This document shows, piece by piece, positions 44,115 to 56,006 of a stretch of 64,000 nt of DNA (position 1 is its first letter; each line of letters opens with the position of its first letter). The DNA lies in assembly GCA_037349105.1 (NCBI GenBank), contig JAYJMM010000120.1, positions 6,514,001 to 6,578,000 of the forward strand, given 5' to 3'. Under the pieces are notes generated by a model, which saw nothing but the letters and a program-made list of their open reading frames with translations, was not told the origin of the DNA and did no database searches. A program made the position numbers and the translations under genes. The stretch is from Limnomonas spitsbergensis (lineage: Eukaryota; Chlorophyta; Chlorophyceae; Chlamydomonadales).

Positions 44115-44459
44115 GTGTCACCTGTCTGCAGGCCGGCGGGAACTAAGTGGACATTAATCCACTTCCAGCCTCAAGCAGCAGCAGAAAGCCGGGGAGAGGC
44201 GGGGGACCTCATCAGCCCCTGCCAATTGGCCGCCGCAGAACAAAAGCTTACGGAGCTGGCGTGTCACCAATGGCTAAGCTGCTGCTATGGCGGCGGTGAC
44301 GAGGGCCACAAGAAGCACCGTCTCAGCACCCAAGACCGACATGTCTCGCCAAGCTGCAACCGCAGCCGCAACCGCAGGCCCGACTGCAAGGTACCACCTA
44401 CCAGCGGGGGCGCAGTAGCAGAAGGGCAGGCCAGGGACCCCAGAGCAAGGCATGGATGA
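44115..44459 (+). CDS. Unit-end helical frame, R3 copy with extended end
   Basis: Counterpart of 23138-23365. The codon that is TAG in R1 reads AGA-like sequence here, so the frame continues about 40 codons, rich in Arg, Ser and Pro. The extension is probably read-through of noncoding sequence. Confidence 0.25.
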   Translation: MSPVCRPAGTKWTLIHFQPQAAAESRGEAGDLISPCQLAAAEQKLTELACHQWLSCCYGGGDEGHKKHRLSTQDRHVSPSCNRSRNRRPDCKVPPTSGGAVAEGQARDPRARHG

Positions 44460-44900
44460 GCGCCGTGGCGTCATCCTGGCGTCGCACCAGGGGCATCGCC
44501 TCCAGGGCGGGCTAGGAGCCAGCGTAGGCATCATCTTGGCAGCATAACGCCATGACTTGTAAGAGGTTGAGGGTTTAGGCAGAGGGTTTAGATTGCACCC
44601 TATCGCTCATGTTCCTCACCTCCTGCCCTTCACCTCCTGCCCGTAATGCATAAAATGTAGGAGGGTGCCCTATCACTCGCTCGTGGCACAAAGCGTCTCA
44701 TAAATAGCTTTCAATGCCTTCTGGATACATGTCACTTGCCTAGGGCACCTTGCACGCCATTGAGCCTTGAACAGGCAGATGAGCCTTCATCCTGAATCCG
44801 CGCATCCCTACAGCTCCAAACCTTTCTGCCTCAGGAATCAGCGCCCGGGGCCAGCCTATCTCTTCCTAAACTCTTACCACCCGACCGGGTTTTGTATGTA

Positions 44901-45104
44901 ATGCCTGCTTTTCAGAGGCGCATGTTAGGCTTGCCTCATGCGCTGTTCATCCGCCAGCTCAACTGCGCATCTGCTTATCTGCACCAGGGGGAGGCCGGCA
45001 TCAAGAATGCGCGGCCACCGTACAGACTGCATGAGCCCCATGTTGGTAGGATGCTGCAGATAATCAGGCGTATAGTGAATGAGAAATGCCGTCATGAGTC
45101 GTGA
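44901..45104 (+). CDS. Unit-end conserved frame MPAFQRRM...NEKCRHES (R3)
   Basis: A 67-residue frame from ATG at 44901. A TGCTTTTCAG acceptor lies inside the first codons, so it could also be a last exon starting at AGG. Sequence includes LPHALFIRQLNCASAYL and YRLHEPHVGRMLQIIRR. It is kept open in every unit end seen here, including the one whose last codons open the window. No family recognised. It is basic, with a helical end. Confidence 0.45.
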   Translation: MPAFQRRMLGLPHALFIRQLNCASAYLHQGEAGIKNARPPYRLHEPHVGRMLQIIRRIVNEKCRHES

Positions 45105-46181
45105 CCCCCTGGAGGCGAGGCCGTGGCTCGAGTATAAGATCCTTGAGATCAGGCATAGTCGCCACTGCGTTTGCCTACCAGACCACCTTCGATAGGCCGC
45201 TGTGCGGCCACAACTGTGCCGATGGAGACCCAACATTTGCCTGCCCACGGCCAGAGGCTTCAGCAGTAGGGCTATAATCCGCCAAGCCACCCTGGCTGTA
45301 GCCCGTGTGCACTGATGCTGGATTGTAGCTGAAGCATTCTAAGGTGTTCTAGCTTTTGTGCATGATCTGGTCGAACATGTTGAGGGCTAGCTCGTAAGGG
45401 CTAGGTATTCCGCAGGTCAATGACATTACACCACTGAATACCCGTGCGTAGGTATTCTAGCTTCCTGTTAATTTGACCCTTTTTCTTTTGTCCCTCTCTT
45501 CCTTTCTCGTTGTCCCTATATTTCCAGACCAGAAAGTTGGGTGCCCTCGAGGCCGAGTCTTTTAGAGCAGGGCCCAGAGATGTTATGTCACAATCTCGAC
45601 TACTCTCAGATAAACAGTGATGCATGATGGTCTCGCTCTGTCTTGTGCAATGTGTTGCATCATCTCAGCATGCAAATGATATTGCACCTCTAGGCCCTGC
45701 TCAAAAGGCTTAACCTGGGCGGGCCCTAGCAGATGTGGTCGACATGCGCTATACGTCTTTAGATAATCGGAGGGACAAAGGAGCCCCCTAAAGGGAGTCA
45801 CTCTTAAGGGCAGCCCTAGGGCAGCCACCTTCAGGGCAGCCACATAGCTGAGAAGTACTGGTAGCCTCTAAAGAGGGTTGGGGAATCTGATACCGTTTTT
45901 TTTTTGTTTTTTTTTGTCCCGCTTTTTCTTTCATGTCTTCCCATAAGTTTGCAACGAGACTGTTGGACGCAGCCTTTTGAGCATGGCCCAGAGATGGTAC
46001 CGCATTAACATATGCACCACAACATCCCTCCTACACATGCTCTTGCCTTATAAGTTACTGCCTGTCGAGAACACCAGATTCCAAATTCCTGCCTCAGCAC
46101 ATATGAAGAATATAATGTGGGTATGGACTATGGATGCACCTTGGATTGGGTGCATCCATAGGCCCCCCGGAGGGCGCCACG
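45105..46181. other. Retroelement-module stretch, R4 copy
   Basis: Matches R1 14-1095. A minus-strand frame at 45583-45843 (FEQGLEVQYHLHAEMM) is open here and in R5 (59937-60197) but broken by one extra C in R1 and R2. It overlaps the repeated module, so I do not call it a gene. Confidence 0.45.
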
Positions 46182-46526
46182 GATTTTCAGCAGTTGTACC
46201 AGGGCAGGCATGGGTGGGAGGCTCTGGCTTTTGTTGAGGACGAGATAGACTTTGTGGAGGGCCAGTCTGCTGTCTTGTTTTTTGCCTCCCTGGGGACTGG
46301 CTCTTTCCCTTTTTGTCTCTCTCTCGCTTTCAGAGGCAGGGATCCTTCGGTCTGCCTTTCTGATTTCTGTAGGGGTGTTTCTTTGCCCATTGTGCGCCTC
46401 TCTGTCTTTCTTCTAGCCTTTTCTTCCTTTCCTTTTCCTACCAACCAGACAGGACGTCGGAGAGCCCGTAGGCAGGGGTGGGAGGCCCTGGATTTTGTTC
46501 ATTTAGTTGAGTTTTTTGAAGGCTAG
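46182..46526 (+). pseudogene. C-terminal retroelement remnants, R4 copy
   Basis: DFQQLYQGRHGWEALAFVE as in R1, but the terminal TAG is CAG, so the frame runs on through the pyrimidine-rich module to the second remnant (GWEALDFV...FEG) and stops at 46526. This read-through shows that the two remnants lie in the same frame in R4. Confidence 0.4.
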
Positions 46527-47382
46527 TCTCTTCAGGGGCAGGGGATGCGGTTTGCCCAACCTTTGTGTTCTTTTTGTTTAGTGGGTGAACTTGCTATCCT
46601 TTCTCATCCTCATATGCCATCTTCCTTGACTTTCCTAGCTGTATTTTGTTTGCCGACGTGGCCGAGCTTCATTTCAGCATGGCCCAGAGGTGTAATGTCA
46701 TTAACCTTGGATTGGGTTGCTAGGTTCTGTCCCCTCACATAGGAGGCTGGCGTGAGCGCAGTAGCGCACCATGGTCATAGCTAGGTTGCTGGAATCGAGC
46801 ATGGTCACATCCTATCAGCCCCATGCGGCCGTGTGTCAACCATGGCCCGGGTGGTATGCATCATCCTAAATATCCTAAATACATCTCACTTTGTTTAATA
46901 CACTTACATATACCAGTACTGATGAATACCATGTAACATTTATGGTTGTTTGTGCGAGGGAAACCCAGGGGTCACTGTTCTTTCTCGCTTTCTCTGATCT
47001 ACGGCAGTGCTTGAGCCTGGCAGTGCTTGAGCCTTTTGCGGACACCTGTTCCTTGCCGGAGGGCGCACATGGTGCAGTGAGCTGATGGAGGCGTTAAAGG
47101 AGTTGGAGCATGGAGCAGCTGCCCCCAAACTGTGTGAGCAGTCTCTGACATGCAGCCGCTCCCCGTCCCAGGGGTGCTACACCTGGTGGACGCAGCCTAT
47201 CAGCAGGTGCATTTTCAGGCGACTGCCAGAAGCCGTCCCCAAACTGCGTCAGGCAGCGGCTGACCTACAGCCTCTACCCGTCACAGAGGTGCTAGCGCTA
47301 GAGGACGCAGCCTAGGAGCGGGCGTAGTTGGAGATGGTCGACCGGGGGGACCCCAGGGACCTCGCCACCGAACACAGGTCTG

Positions 47383-47767
47383 GTGCCGCTTACCATACCC
47401 GGTTTCAGCCTACGGCAGCAGGCGCCGTGCTGGCGCATGCTAAGGGCCGCACTAGCTAAAGGGCGTGTTCCCGTGTGCACAAATTCAATGTTGCGCCTCG
47501 GGGAGGTCACCACAGCCGACATTACAGGACGGCGCAACGATGAGCAGCGTCACACACGCTGATGCCAGCGATGCTGGGCTAAGGGACATGGCAAGCATGT
47601 AGAGGATGCGCTCCATGCTTGCTTCCAATGCCCTAGCATCAAGGCGGTACTTAGAGAGCGGGGTGGGCTGGTCCTCCGAACGACGCAACAGACTTTCACC
47701 AGCTCTACCGGGGCAGGCAAGGGTGGGAAGACCTGGCTTTTGTGGAAATGTTGTCGAATTTGTTGAG
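47383..47767 (+). pseudogene. Zinc-knuckle remnant, R4 copy
   Basis: Keeps CQRCWAKGHGKHVEDALHAC but has TGA just before it, where R1 and R5 have TAA. Confidence 0.45.
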
Positions 47768-47926
47768 GGCTGGTCTTTTGAGGGGCTGGGGATACAGTGT
47801 GCCTGTCCTTTTCTGCTGTTGTTGTTGTCTGGAAGGTGGACCCTCTTCCCTTTCTTTTCTCTCTTGCCTTCTTACTCAAGTTACCTACCTAGCTGACTTT
47901 TTGTTTGCTGACGTAGCCGAGCTTCA

Positions 47927-47981
47927 GCTTTTGAGTAGGGCCCAGAGGTCAAAAACGGTTACCTCTGGGCTCGCTCAAAGC
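47927..47981. repeat. Inverted repeat around GGGCCCAGAGGT, R4 copy
   Basis: Same hairpin as R1 2860-2914, with one extra mismatch in the right arm (GGGCTC for GGGCCC). Confidence 0.7.
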
Positions 47982-48319
47982 TCGGCCGCGTGGGCGCCCA
48001 ACTGTTCAGAAGGGAGTAAAGAAGGAATTAAAAGGAAGAGAGGGGGAAGGAACAAAAGGAGAGGCCGGGAAGGCAAAGCAGACCAAGTCCAACACCTGAG
48101 ATCCACTAGAGAGTAGCCCTCAACAAAGCCTCTAAGAAAAGAAAATTCCAGAAAATCAAGCGTATCCCACCCCGCCTGCTTGGCCGCGAAGGCGCCCCAC
48201 TGATCAGAAGGGGGAAGAGAAGAAACTAAAAAGGGGGCAAACAACAACAACAACAACAACAAAGGGCCAAAAGAGAAGGCCGGAAAGGGCAACGACATCC
48301 GCCTCAGAAACCCTGGAGA

Positions 48320-48526
48320 CTAACCCTCAATAATGCCCACAGCACAGTCCACAAAAGCAAGTGCGTCCCACCCATGCTCAGCCTGGTACAACTGGTGGAA
48401 GTTAGTGGCAGCGCCCGGAGGACCTGCCCACCCCCGCTCCCGTAACTGCTCCCTGACACTAGGGCACTGGAAACACACAGTGCCCAGAGGTGTAACGTCA
48501 TAAACCCCCAAAGAGACCACGTGCAT
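48320..48526 (-). pseudogene. Minus-strand zinc-knuckle/C-terminal remnant, R4 copy
   Basis: CFQCPSVREQLRERG and FHQLYQAEHGWDALAFVD as in R1 3249-3455. Confidence 0.45.
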
Positions 48527-48954
48527 GCACGTTGAATCCCGAATTTGTCGGGCAATAAAGGGTCATTCGGCGAGGGGAAATGGTCCAGTGCGTGGTACGA
48601 CGCGTGTGGCATCCTTACCCAAAGGCTGAGAGATCGAATCCGCCACATGATCGTCTCTCTCCCACTGTGTAGATCGCTGGGTTCCATGTTCATGCTCCCT
48701 TATATAGGAGGGTGGCAGGGCTGTACCATAGTCCTGGCCGCGCACGGTACCTGGAATTGAGCTTTGTCATTCCTTCCAACCCCACGCAGCCATGCGTTGA
48801 ACAGGGCCTTTACTTTCAGGGGTCACTTTTTGGGAAGGTCTTTTTCCCGTCTCCTCTACCTAGTGTCTTTTCCTCCCGGCCAGACAGTCAGGCGCCCATG
48901 CGGCCGAGCCTCTGCAACATGGCCCAGTGGTGTTATGTCATTGACTGTTGCGAG

Positions 48955-49945
48955 GCATCTTTGCGGTATACCGGTAAAAGTTGGTATCTCACCAAAGTTC
49001 AATCGTTAAAATACCGTAACTGGTATATTTTTTAAGAAACGCCATATTCACTGCCGTTTGACACATCTTGACAGGTTTCCCTATATTCCCATACATACCA
49101 GGGCCTTTCACCTAGTGGGGAATACCCATCCCATAAACCAGACAATTACGCGGCCCATAATTGGAATTCTCCCGATGAAAGCATTCAAAGAACAAAAGAA
49201 CTGGGAGAGGCAGTCATGACTTACGACTCTCAAAATATGCACTCTCAAGGCACCATATTTATTTGAGTACCGTACGTACAACTTTATGGTCAGCTGAACC
49301 TGTTGGTTGAAAGCATACCAATGTTTCAGATTGCAAGTTCGAGTCAGTGACAACACCTGACCATGGAAAAACACAGAGCAACAGAAATAGAGGTGATCCT
49401 GGACATGCCTAAACGCAGGTGCAAGTAAATTGAAGGTGTCTCGTCCCTAAAGTCGGTCATAACTGACAGGCGAGCCACATCTGATTGAGCAGTAGTACGC
49501 AGTAGTACCCACACATAGCTTCTGATTAGGTAGACATGGACATAAGTGATTGAATCGTTCAGCGTGTGCACATACAAAGTGGTAGGTGCTAGCGTGATGC
49601 TTCTTTAACATGCTTCATTTGTTCTTCCTCTCGTTGGGACTCTCAGGCGGCCAATCAACAGGAACATGCCCTGCGAGCCCAACACTCAGTGTCGTTAGGC
49701 TAACTTGTGGCAACAAGCATGGTAACATGCACATGCCATGTGAGAGGCACCCCATATCACAACATTTATTCGGGTGTGCATCATTTGGCTTGCATACAAC
49801 TCAGGCTTCCCCATGTGGAGGACATAAATGTTGGACACAGCAACGGTTATGGACAGAATACCCCAGTGCCCCAGTTGCAATCTAACGCAGCAACCACCAG
49901 CAGCTATCGTAGTCAGAAGAACAGCATCACCACATACCGGTACCA
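48955..49945. other. Noncoding stretch, R4 copy of R1 3890-4970
   Basis: No supported gene; see the R1 entry. The final part becomes coding in R4 because the minus-strand gene has lost its usual stop. Confidence 0.45.
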
Positions 49946-50768
49946 TCAATTCATATTTTCTACCAATGAATGAACTGATACAGCACATGCAAATCCCCCT
50001 GCCCATGCAAATACTTGCATACAAATAGTCCATATGGAAACCCAGAGTCTACGGGCTGGACTCATCATGCTGCATGTTCCCACCCACCCCTGACCGAGCG
50101 AGTGTTCCCACCCACCTCCTTCACTTGGACCTCTGGACAGAACTGAGTTGTCATCTTCCACCAGCTTCACGATCTTCAGGAGTGGTAGCTTCTCCCTGGG
50201 ACTGTTGCTGCTTGACGAAGGGCCCTCTGCAGTGCACAGGGGTGCCGAAAAGCTTCGTCCAACAATTATTATTCCGAGGAGGACGCCACGACAAGAACCC
50301 TGGTCTGGAGGACATTCACCTGGGCCCTCTGTATTTGACGCCCCGGATGAAATCTTGTTTTGTTCTCCTGGCTGGACAGATACCCCTGTTCCAAACAGGG
50401 TTGCGAGGCCGCAAGTGCGGAGACATTTGCAGATGTCCGTCCCTGTCAGGTAAAGAGGGAAGGAGTTAAACCTCAAGTCTAACAAACCAGGGTAGCATGC
50501 GACTGGACTTAGACTCACAGACTTGTACCACTTCCGAGGGCTGCACCGGCTCGAGGGCTAGAAGACGACGCCACTCCGCAGCATGCCACTCCAGAACCTC
50601 GATAGGCATGTAGTTTAGAGAACGTGACGTATATAGTTTACTTAGGGCGCTGTAGGCTTCCTCGATCGAGTCAAAGACCGGGCCCTCGTAGCCAGGTTGC
50701 GTTGGCGGAAGGAGGATGGCCTGTATGCTAGGGTCATTGCTGGCTTGGTTATCATGTGTGTTCCCCAT
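49946..50768 (-). CDS. Two-exon gene, R4 copy with C-terminal extension
   Basis: Exon 1 is 50768-50519 (250 bases) and exon 2 is 50442-49946 (497 bases), with a 76-base intron. The joined frame is 249 codons. Relative to R2 there is an in-frame 6-base loss in exon 2. The TGA after the Gly-rich end is replaced by TGG through a small change at about 50104, so the protein gains about 55 residues ending VENMN. Exon 1 starts MGNTHDNQ with a good context (AAGATGGGG). The open state of R2 and R4 despite many differences suggests, but does not prove, selection. Confidence 0.6.
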
Positions 50769-50997
50769 CTTCTTCTATCCGAGTCTTGTCAGTTGTGATG
50801 TCCCTCCTTCCAACGATATAGCCAGGGGATATAGCCCCCCGATATGGCAGGCCCCACAAATCGACGTACTACGTGAACGGCTTCTCGTCAACATCATAAG
50901 CTCGCCAAGCAGTATTTATCAAAATCCACGACGTGTTGGCGTTCTCTTTTATTTTGTGTCCTTACAACGCCTAGATCATCTTCAAAGGTGGACACAA
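50769..50997. promoter_or_regulatory. Divergent intergenic region (R4)
   Basis: Empty of the inverted-repeat element. It holds the repeated GATATAGCC words at about 50815-50845, between two start codons that point away from each other. Confidence 0.4.
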
Positions 50998-53837
50998 ATG
51001 GCGCAGATTGGGGAATTCGATGTCGTCTCGCCTGATAAAACACATGCAGCGATGAGATGTGAGGCGGCACGTGGTGTACTTGAGTTGATGAAGACCAGTG
51101 ACCCGGTTGCTATCGAGACCCTTTTACGAGGGATCAACTCTGCTTTGACAGTGGCGACGGGAATATTTCTAGGTGCGTGGGATGTTTCCTTATTTTTTGC
51201 GTAGGATGCATGGTTTCGACATGGGCGGGGCTCGTCCACAGTGTTTGCGGTACGTCCTATAAACGGACGGACGACTCAAGGCCTCAAAAAACGTTATATG
51301 TCACGTCAAAGCCGAGCATGTATGAGTGCTCGGAGCTCTCGCTCACGTTTGCGGGACACGTGAGCGAGAACTCCGACCATGAATCCATGATGTGGGATGA
51401 ATTGTCACTTTGGATGGTGGATGGCGGGGCGGGTGTTGTGCACAATTATTTTTGGAACCCAGGACGTAACGCTAGCACTAAGCATCAGTTGTGGTGAATG
51501 AACTGACTACTTAACTACTTAATATTTGCAAATTCGACCCCAAATAATTTTCTTGTGGACTTAGGTCAACTGCGCAACAAGCCCCTGTGGTACATACGTG
51601 CTGGGGTCTTCCTTGTACTCGCATGCATCATCACCACCCTCGGAGGAGCCCTCTTTTACGGAGAAGCAGAGCTCATATTTTGGATGCTCATGGAGGGACG
51701 CGGAAAGCAGGGCTTATGGGACAGCATCCTCGTCATGGGGGCGTTCACCATGCTTGGATTATTTGCGGGCTGGGCCCCAACGGGTTACGCAGTTATGATG
51801 GACAGGGAATACCGCCCGGAGTGGTTCACGTTGATGGCCTTAGTTGGCGATCCACAGCGTGGTGTCATTAACCCAACAGCTGTGGGACTTGGGCCCCCTA
51901 GGTGGGTGCTTGACAATGAGAAGGCTTCACCTCATTCATTTTTCATGAATTAAATAACTGAATCGTGATAGGTGGCTTCACGTGTTGAGTAGAGAAAATA
52001 TTTCACCGCCCCCACATTGCTTCGGAAAATTCAAGGATGGAGTGAGGTCAAGGTTGTGCGTGACTCTACTAGTGCGTGTTCACACATTTGTATTTGCCCC
52101 CCCCATCCCCACCTGCTAGTTTACCCTTGACGTCTAGTTTTCCGACTCGTTACAATTATGCACATTGCAGAGCATGGGAGGGACAGACTCCCGGAGCATC
52201 AACCCATCGTGTCGCTATTCCCAAGGCGTCCTCGCCTCAACATACTCAGCGGGCCTCTCTTGTTTCTGGCCTCCATTATTCAAAGCATTGTCCACTATGG
52301 CAGCTTCGCTTTTCTACTGGAGCTCCCCTGCTTTGGATTGGGGCCAGGTCTCCATAAGCATAAGCTGGCCGAGTGGGCCATCTTCTGCAACCTATGGTCA
52401 AATGCTATCTTGGTGAGTTCACACCGGGCAAACAGAAGGCCTTTTGAAACATTTCCGCTCTAGCCAAAGTTGTCTTCATTCGTTTTTGGGCTTCCACCGA
52501 AACGGCCCTTTTACACCTTATTTCAGGCCAAACGGAAAGGGTTCTTTTCAACCGGCAATGTCTTTAGTTCGCGCGGAAAACTGCCACACCGTAGAACCGG
52601 TTAGAGTCCGCGTTTGATTAATTATCTTTGGGGTGCGCGAATTAATTTTGAGCAAAGCTTACGGCAATCAACGGTAATCCATATTTTCCAGTGAGTTGCA
52701 GATTTACGCAAAGCTCCTTTTGCTAGTACTGCTTGGCGCGGTGTCCTTGGGTTCAAAAAGTGGATCATGCATGATGATCCCAACCATGTTTCCATATGTT
52801 GACAAACAATTTGTTTCTTATATTTCATGGCTGAATCGTGTTTCTTAAGTATTGATATCTTGATCTCCAGGTAGTGGCATTCGCCACCCTCAGTGAAGGA
52901 GCTAAGCGCCAAGACCCGGCAAGCCCAGATCTTACAGGTCAACCCAGCCCACCGCCGGCCAGCGCAGATCAGCCCAACCCAGCGCCGGCCAGCCCTGATC
53001 AGCCAAATCCACCAGCTGCATATTATCACTATGTAGCCATATATATTGGAGTGCATATTATCCTCAAGTTTCTGAGCAATATGGGCACCATCAACTGGAA
53101 GTTCATCCGCACTCGGAAGAACAGATGGGAAGCTGTGAGTATTTGCATGTTATCAAAGTCTCAATCGAAAACCATAGTAATTACCAAGGTGACATATATC
53201 AATCTATGTCACATGTACAAGGTTGCGTTCTACCATTAAGTGGAGAGTATTAATTCCCTCCCCCCTTTTGATACTTCAGGGGGCCAAGGAAGATAGATAA
53301 TTAGCAGAAGCCGCAGCCATAGCAGACCGGGAGAGAGGGTTGCAAGCTAGCCTGGATCAGATACAGAGATTGCTAACAGCCGCTCGAATCGCGCCAGTAT
53401 TGGATGTAGGCGGTGAAGAGGGCCAAGGAGGAGGAGGTGGAGAGGGCCAAGGAGGGGGCGGTGGAGGGGGCCAAGGAGGAGGTGGTGGAGGGGGCCAAGG
53501 AGGGGACGGTGGAGGGGGCCAAGGAGGAGGTGGTGCAGGGGGCCAAGGAGGAGGCGGTGGAGACGGCCAAGGAGGAGGTGGTGGAGGGGGCCAAGGAGGA
53601 AGCGGTGGAGACGGCCAAGGAGGGGAAATTGGAGGGAGCGCGGGACGTGACAGAGGTGGAAGTGGAGAGGGCCAAGGAAGGGACATCGGTGGGGGCCGCG
53701 GACGTGGGAGTGGAGAGGGCAGTGGAGAGGGCAGCGGAGAGGGCCAAGGAGGTGGCACTGGAGGGGGCCGAGGGCGCGGCAGTGGAGGGGGCGATGAACG
53801 GGGCCAAGGAGGCGTCATGAAGATATTTAGAAAGTGA
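50998..53837 (+). pseudogene. Membrane-protein gene, R4 copy, frameshift and late nonsense
   Basis: The first exon is open here (ATG 50998 in ACAAATGG): MAQIGEFDVV, then DPVAIETLLRGINSALTVAT. It reaches a possible GTGCGT donor at 51173. Exon C (51565-51901) has four extra bases near 51840 (AGTT), which shifts the frame within the third hydrophobic segment. Exons D (52171-52412) and E (52871-53134) are open. In exon F (53280-53837) the seventh codon is TAA (53298-53300) where R2 has GAA, removing the helix and Gly-rich tail. The lesions differ from those of R1 and R2. Confidence 0.55.
53410..53819 (+). repeat. 24 bp Gly-rich coding minisatellite (R4)
   Basis: As in R2 31021-31430, with very few base differences. 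It lies downstream of the nonsense codon at 53298. Confidence 0.8.
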
Positions 53838-54224
53838 GTGCGCCGGATGAATCATGCACCTCGAGGATTGATAGATAACCACTAGGGTAGTTATTAGGGG
53901 GACTCATAGGGTATGCGATACATGAACCATGCAGGGATGAGGGGTTCAGGTGTTTGTGTGGCTGCACTAGTGGTACATAATGATGAGGTGGCAGCAACAC
54001 CACACCGCAGAGTGCCATGATCAACACATGACAAAGATAAACTGAGTTTCGTGAAGAAAGAAAGAAAACTACGCCCCGTTTCGTGGCCATATACCACAAG
54101 CGAGATGTTCAGTGTACCGTATTGGGACTAAAGGGTCCTCTTTGCACTACTTGCCTCAAGGGTCCTCTTTGCACCTCTTAGTTGTCGATTTGGTTGAGGT
54201 CTTCACCTGATGATTCCTACTGCA

Positions 54225-54455
54225 GGTGTTTCCGCCCCATTACCAAGAACGAGGAAGGCGGCATGCTTGACAGGGGATCCATGCAGCCAGGTGCCCATCT
54301 CTGCGGTGGTGACAGTAGGGGGTCGGAATCGGAGGCCCTCCATGGGAGTTTCAGCTTGGGAGCTCAGCCAAGCCATGTTGCAGGCGAGGGTGTGGGGCGG
54401 CCAGTCGTTCCACGAGGAGGAGCGGGGAATGAGATTGAAGGACAAGGACCGCTAA
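54225..54455 (+). CDS. Conserved frame after splice acceptor, R4 copy
   Basis: Counterpart of 31837-32067, with the C-terminal half identical in type. Confidence 0.25.
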   Translation, partial: GVSAPLPRTRKAACLTGDPCSQVPISAVVTVGGRNRRPSMGVSAWELSQAMLQARVWGGQSFHEEERGMRLKDKDR

Positions 54456-55226
54456 AAGGAAGGTGGGTGCCGAACGGAAGGTGCATGGAAGGTGCCACGT
54501 ACCAAGTGCAACATGTTAAGTGCCACATGCCAGGCGGTGGACAACAAGGGGCCTTGCAAGGTGGGTTACGTTGGATGGCAACCCAGCCAGCAGGGTCTAG
54601 TATCTCATACTGCAGTCCTTGTCCATTCCTGAGAATTAAGAGGCATGCAACCAGGAGAGTTCATGCCAAACAGGTCCCTTGACGTATGGTCATGACCTTG
54701 TCGCCGCATCTGAAAAGGACATTAGCTGTTTAGATATTGCATGGGTTTTGTCCACTGGGGTCCAACCTGCTTTGTGCCCTTGCGCCTCAATGACTGATTG
54801 TATCAGCTTTTGCAGCGATCCTGACAGCTTGCACTTCTCCATCGCTTCTACACATCTTGTTTGCCGTCTCAAAACACTCAGCCTCTTTCCTCCTCTTATA
54901 CCTCCTGGCGCCTACCGTCCCTTACTTGCTGAGTTTCTACATTATTATTGTCATCCCTCTTTAACCATCCCTCCCCTTTGGACATGAATGGATACGAGGT
55001 GCAATATTAGCAGATATTTGTATGCCTCTAGGAAAATGCATGATCAGCTGCATGGAGAATGGATAGTATCCTCCACTTCCGCCACAAATTCCCTTGGTTG
55101 TAAACAGTTTACCCTTCAAATATTACTTCTATTTCCTCGTGCTATACCCGCTCTGTAGGCAGCCACAAATCTCACCCCCATATGATTTTCCTGCTACTCA
55201 CACGTTTTGTTCTTTACACTTCACAG

Positions 55227-55393
55227 TTGCTTGCGCCTCTTCCGACCGGGCAGAGCTGCTGCTACACCAGCTGATCAAGAGGTGCCAGGATGCGGCCCGT
55301 GTCAAGATCCGCGTGGCGGTGGAGTGCTTGGAGGTGGCCTAGGTTCATATCCATATGACAGCGGAGCTGCTGCTGTTCCAGGAGGGAATTCAG
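55227..55393 (+). pseudogene. Helical-repeat exon, R4 copy, nonsense codon
   Basis: Same form as R2, without the 69 bp unit, and with TAG at 55340-55342. Confidence 0.5.
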
Positions 55394-55918
55394 GTCAATG
55401 ATTGTTTGGTTAGAGGGCTAATGGTTTAGGTGGCTAGTGACTGGGGCAAGAGCATGGCCATGAGAAATGACAGGAGAAGTAGCTGTAGCAACAGCAATAT
55501 CAGGAGGTCTGACAACTGGCAAGCCAATTTGAGACAACAAGAGCAGGATGTGAGTCGTTGGATTGGCTCCTCCTTTCCTCGCCTTCACTCATGCACGCAC
55601 TCTCGCTTTCTCTGTCATATTCATGCATTGCACTTGCACCTGCATTATACTTTACATTCCCTTTTCCAACCTCTCCATAGACTCATGCAGTTAAGCCGAG
55701 CTTATTATTACCTTTTTGCTCTTGCCTTTGCCTGATGTCGCTTTGCCTCCCTGCCGGAGATCACAGTCCAGGCCTGGCTGGAGACGGTCCATGCCTAGCT
55801 GGTGACGGCTTGTTCCAAAACGGTTAATCAGATCATTCACCATTAGCGCATGTGCTTATAAAGAAGATTCAAGCCTGCCTTGCTTTGCTTTCGTCTGCTC
55901 CGCTCGTTATGTGCATAG

Positions 55919-56006
55919 GTCTGGCCGGAGAAGATCTGTCGCCAGCAAGCTGCATGTCTCCAAGCTGATCAGAATCATGGACATCATGGACATCCAAGAC
56001 CAGTAG
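55919..56006 (+). CDS. Terminal exon of the helical-repeat gene, R4 copy
   Basis: Open to TAG at 56004, like R2. Confidence 0.3.

Larger units (their letters stand above)
36183..45093. repeat. Tandem unit R3 (left end truncated)
   Basis: This copy begins inside the RNase H element at a position matching R1 9409 and continues to the normal unit end. It lacks everything upstream: the minus-strand gene, the membrane-protein gene and the nuclease domain of the element. It carries the eight-copy 69 bp coding repeat. Its last 2 kb resemble R4 rather than R1, with a shared segment at 43455-43680 where R1 has about 1 kb of different sequence. Confidence 0.9.
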
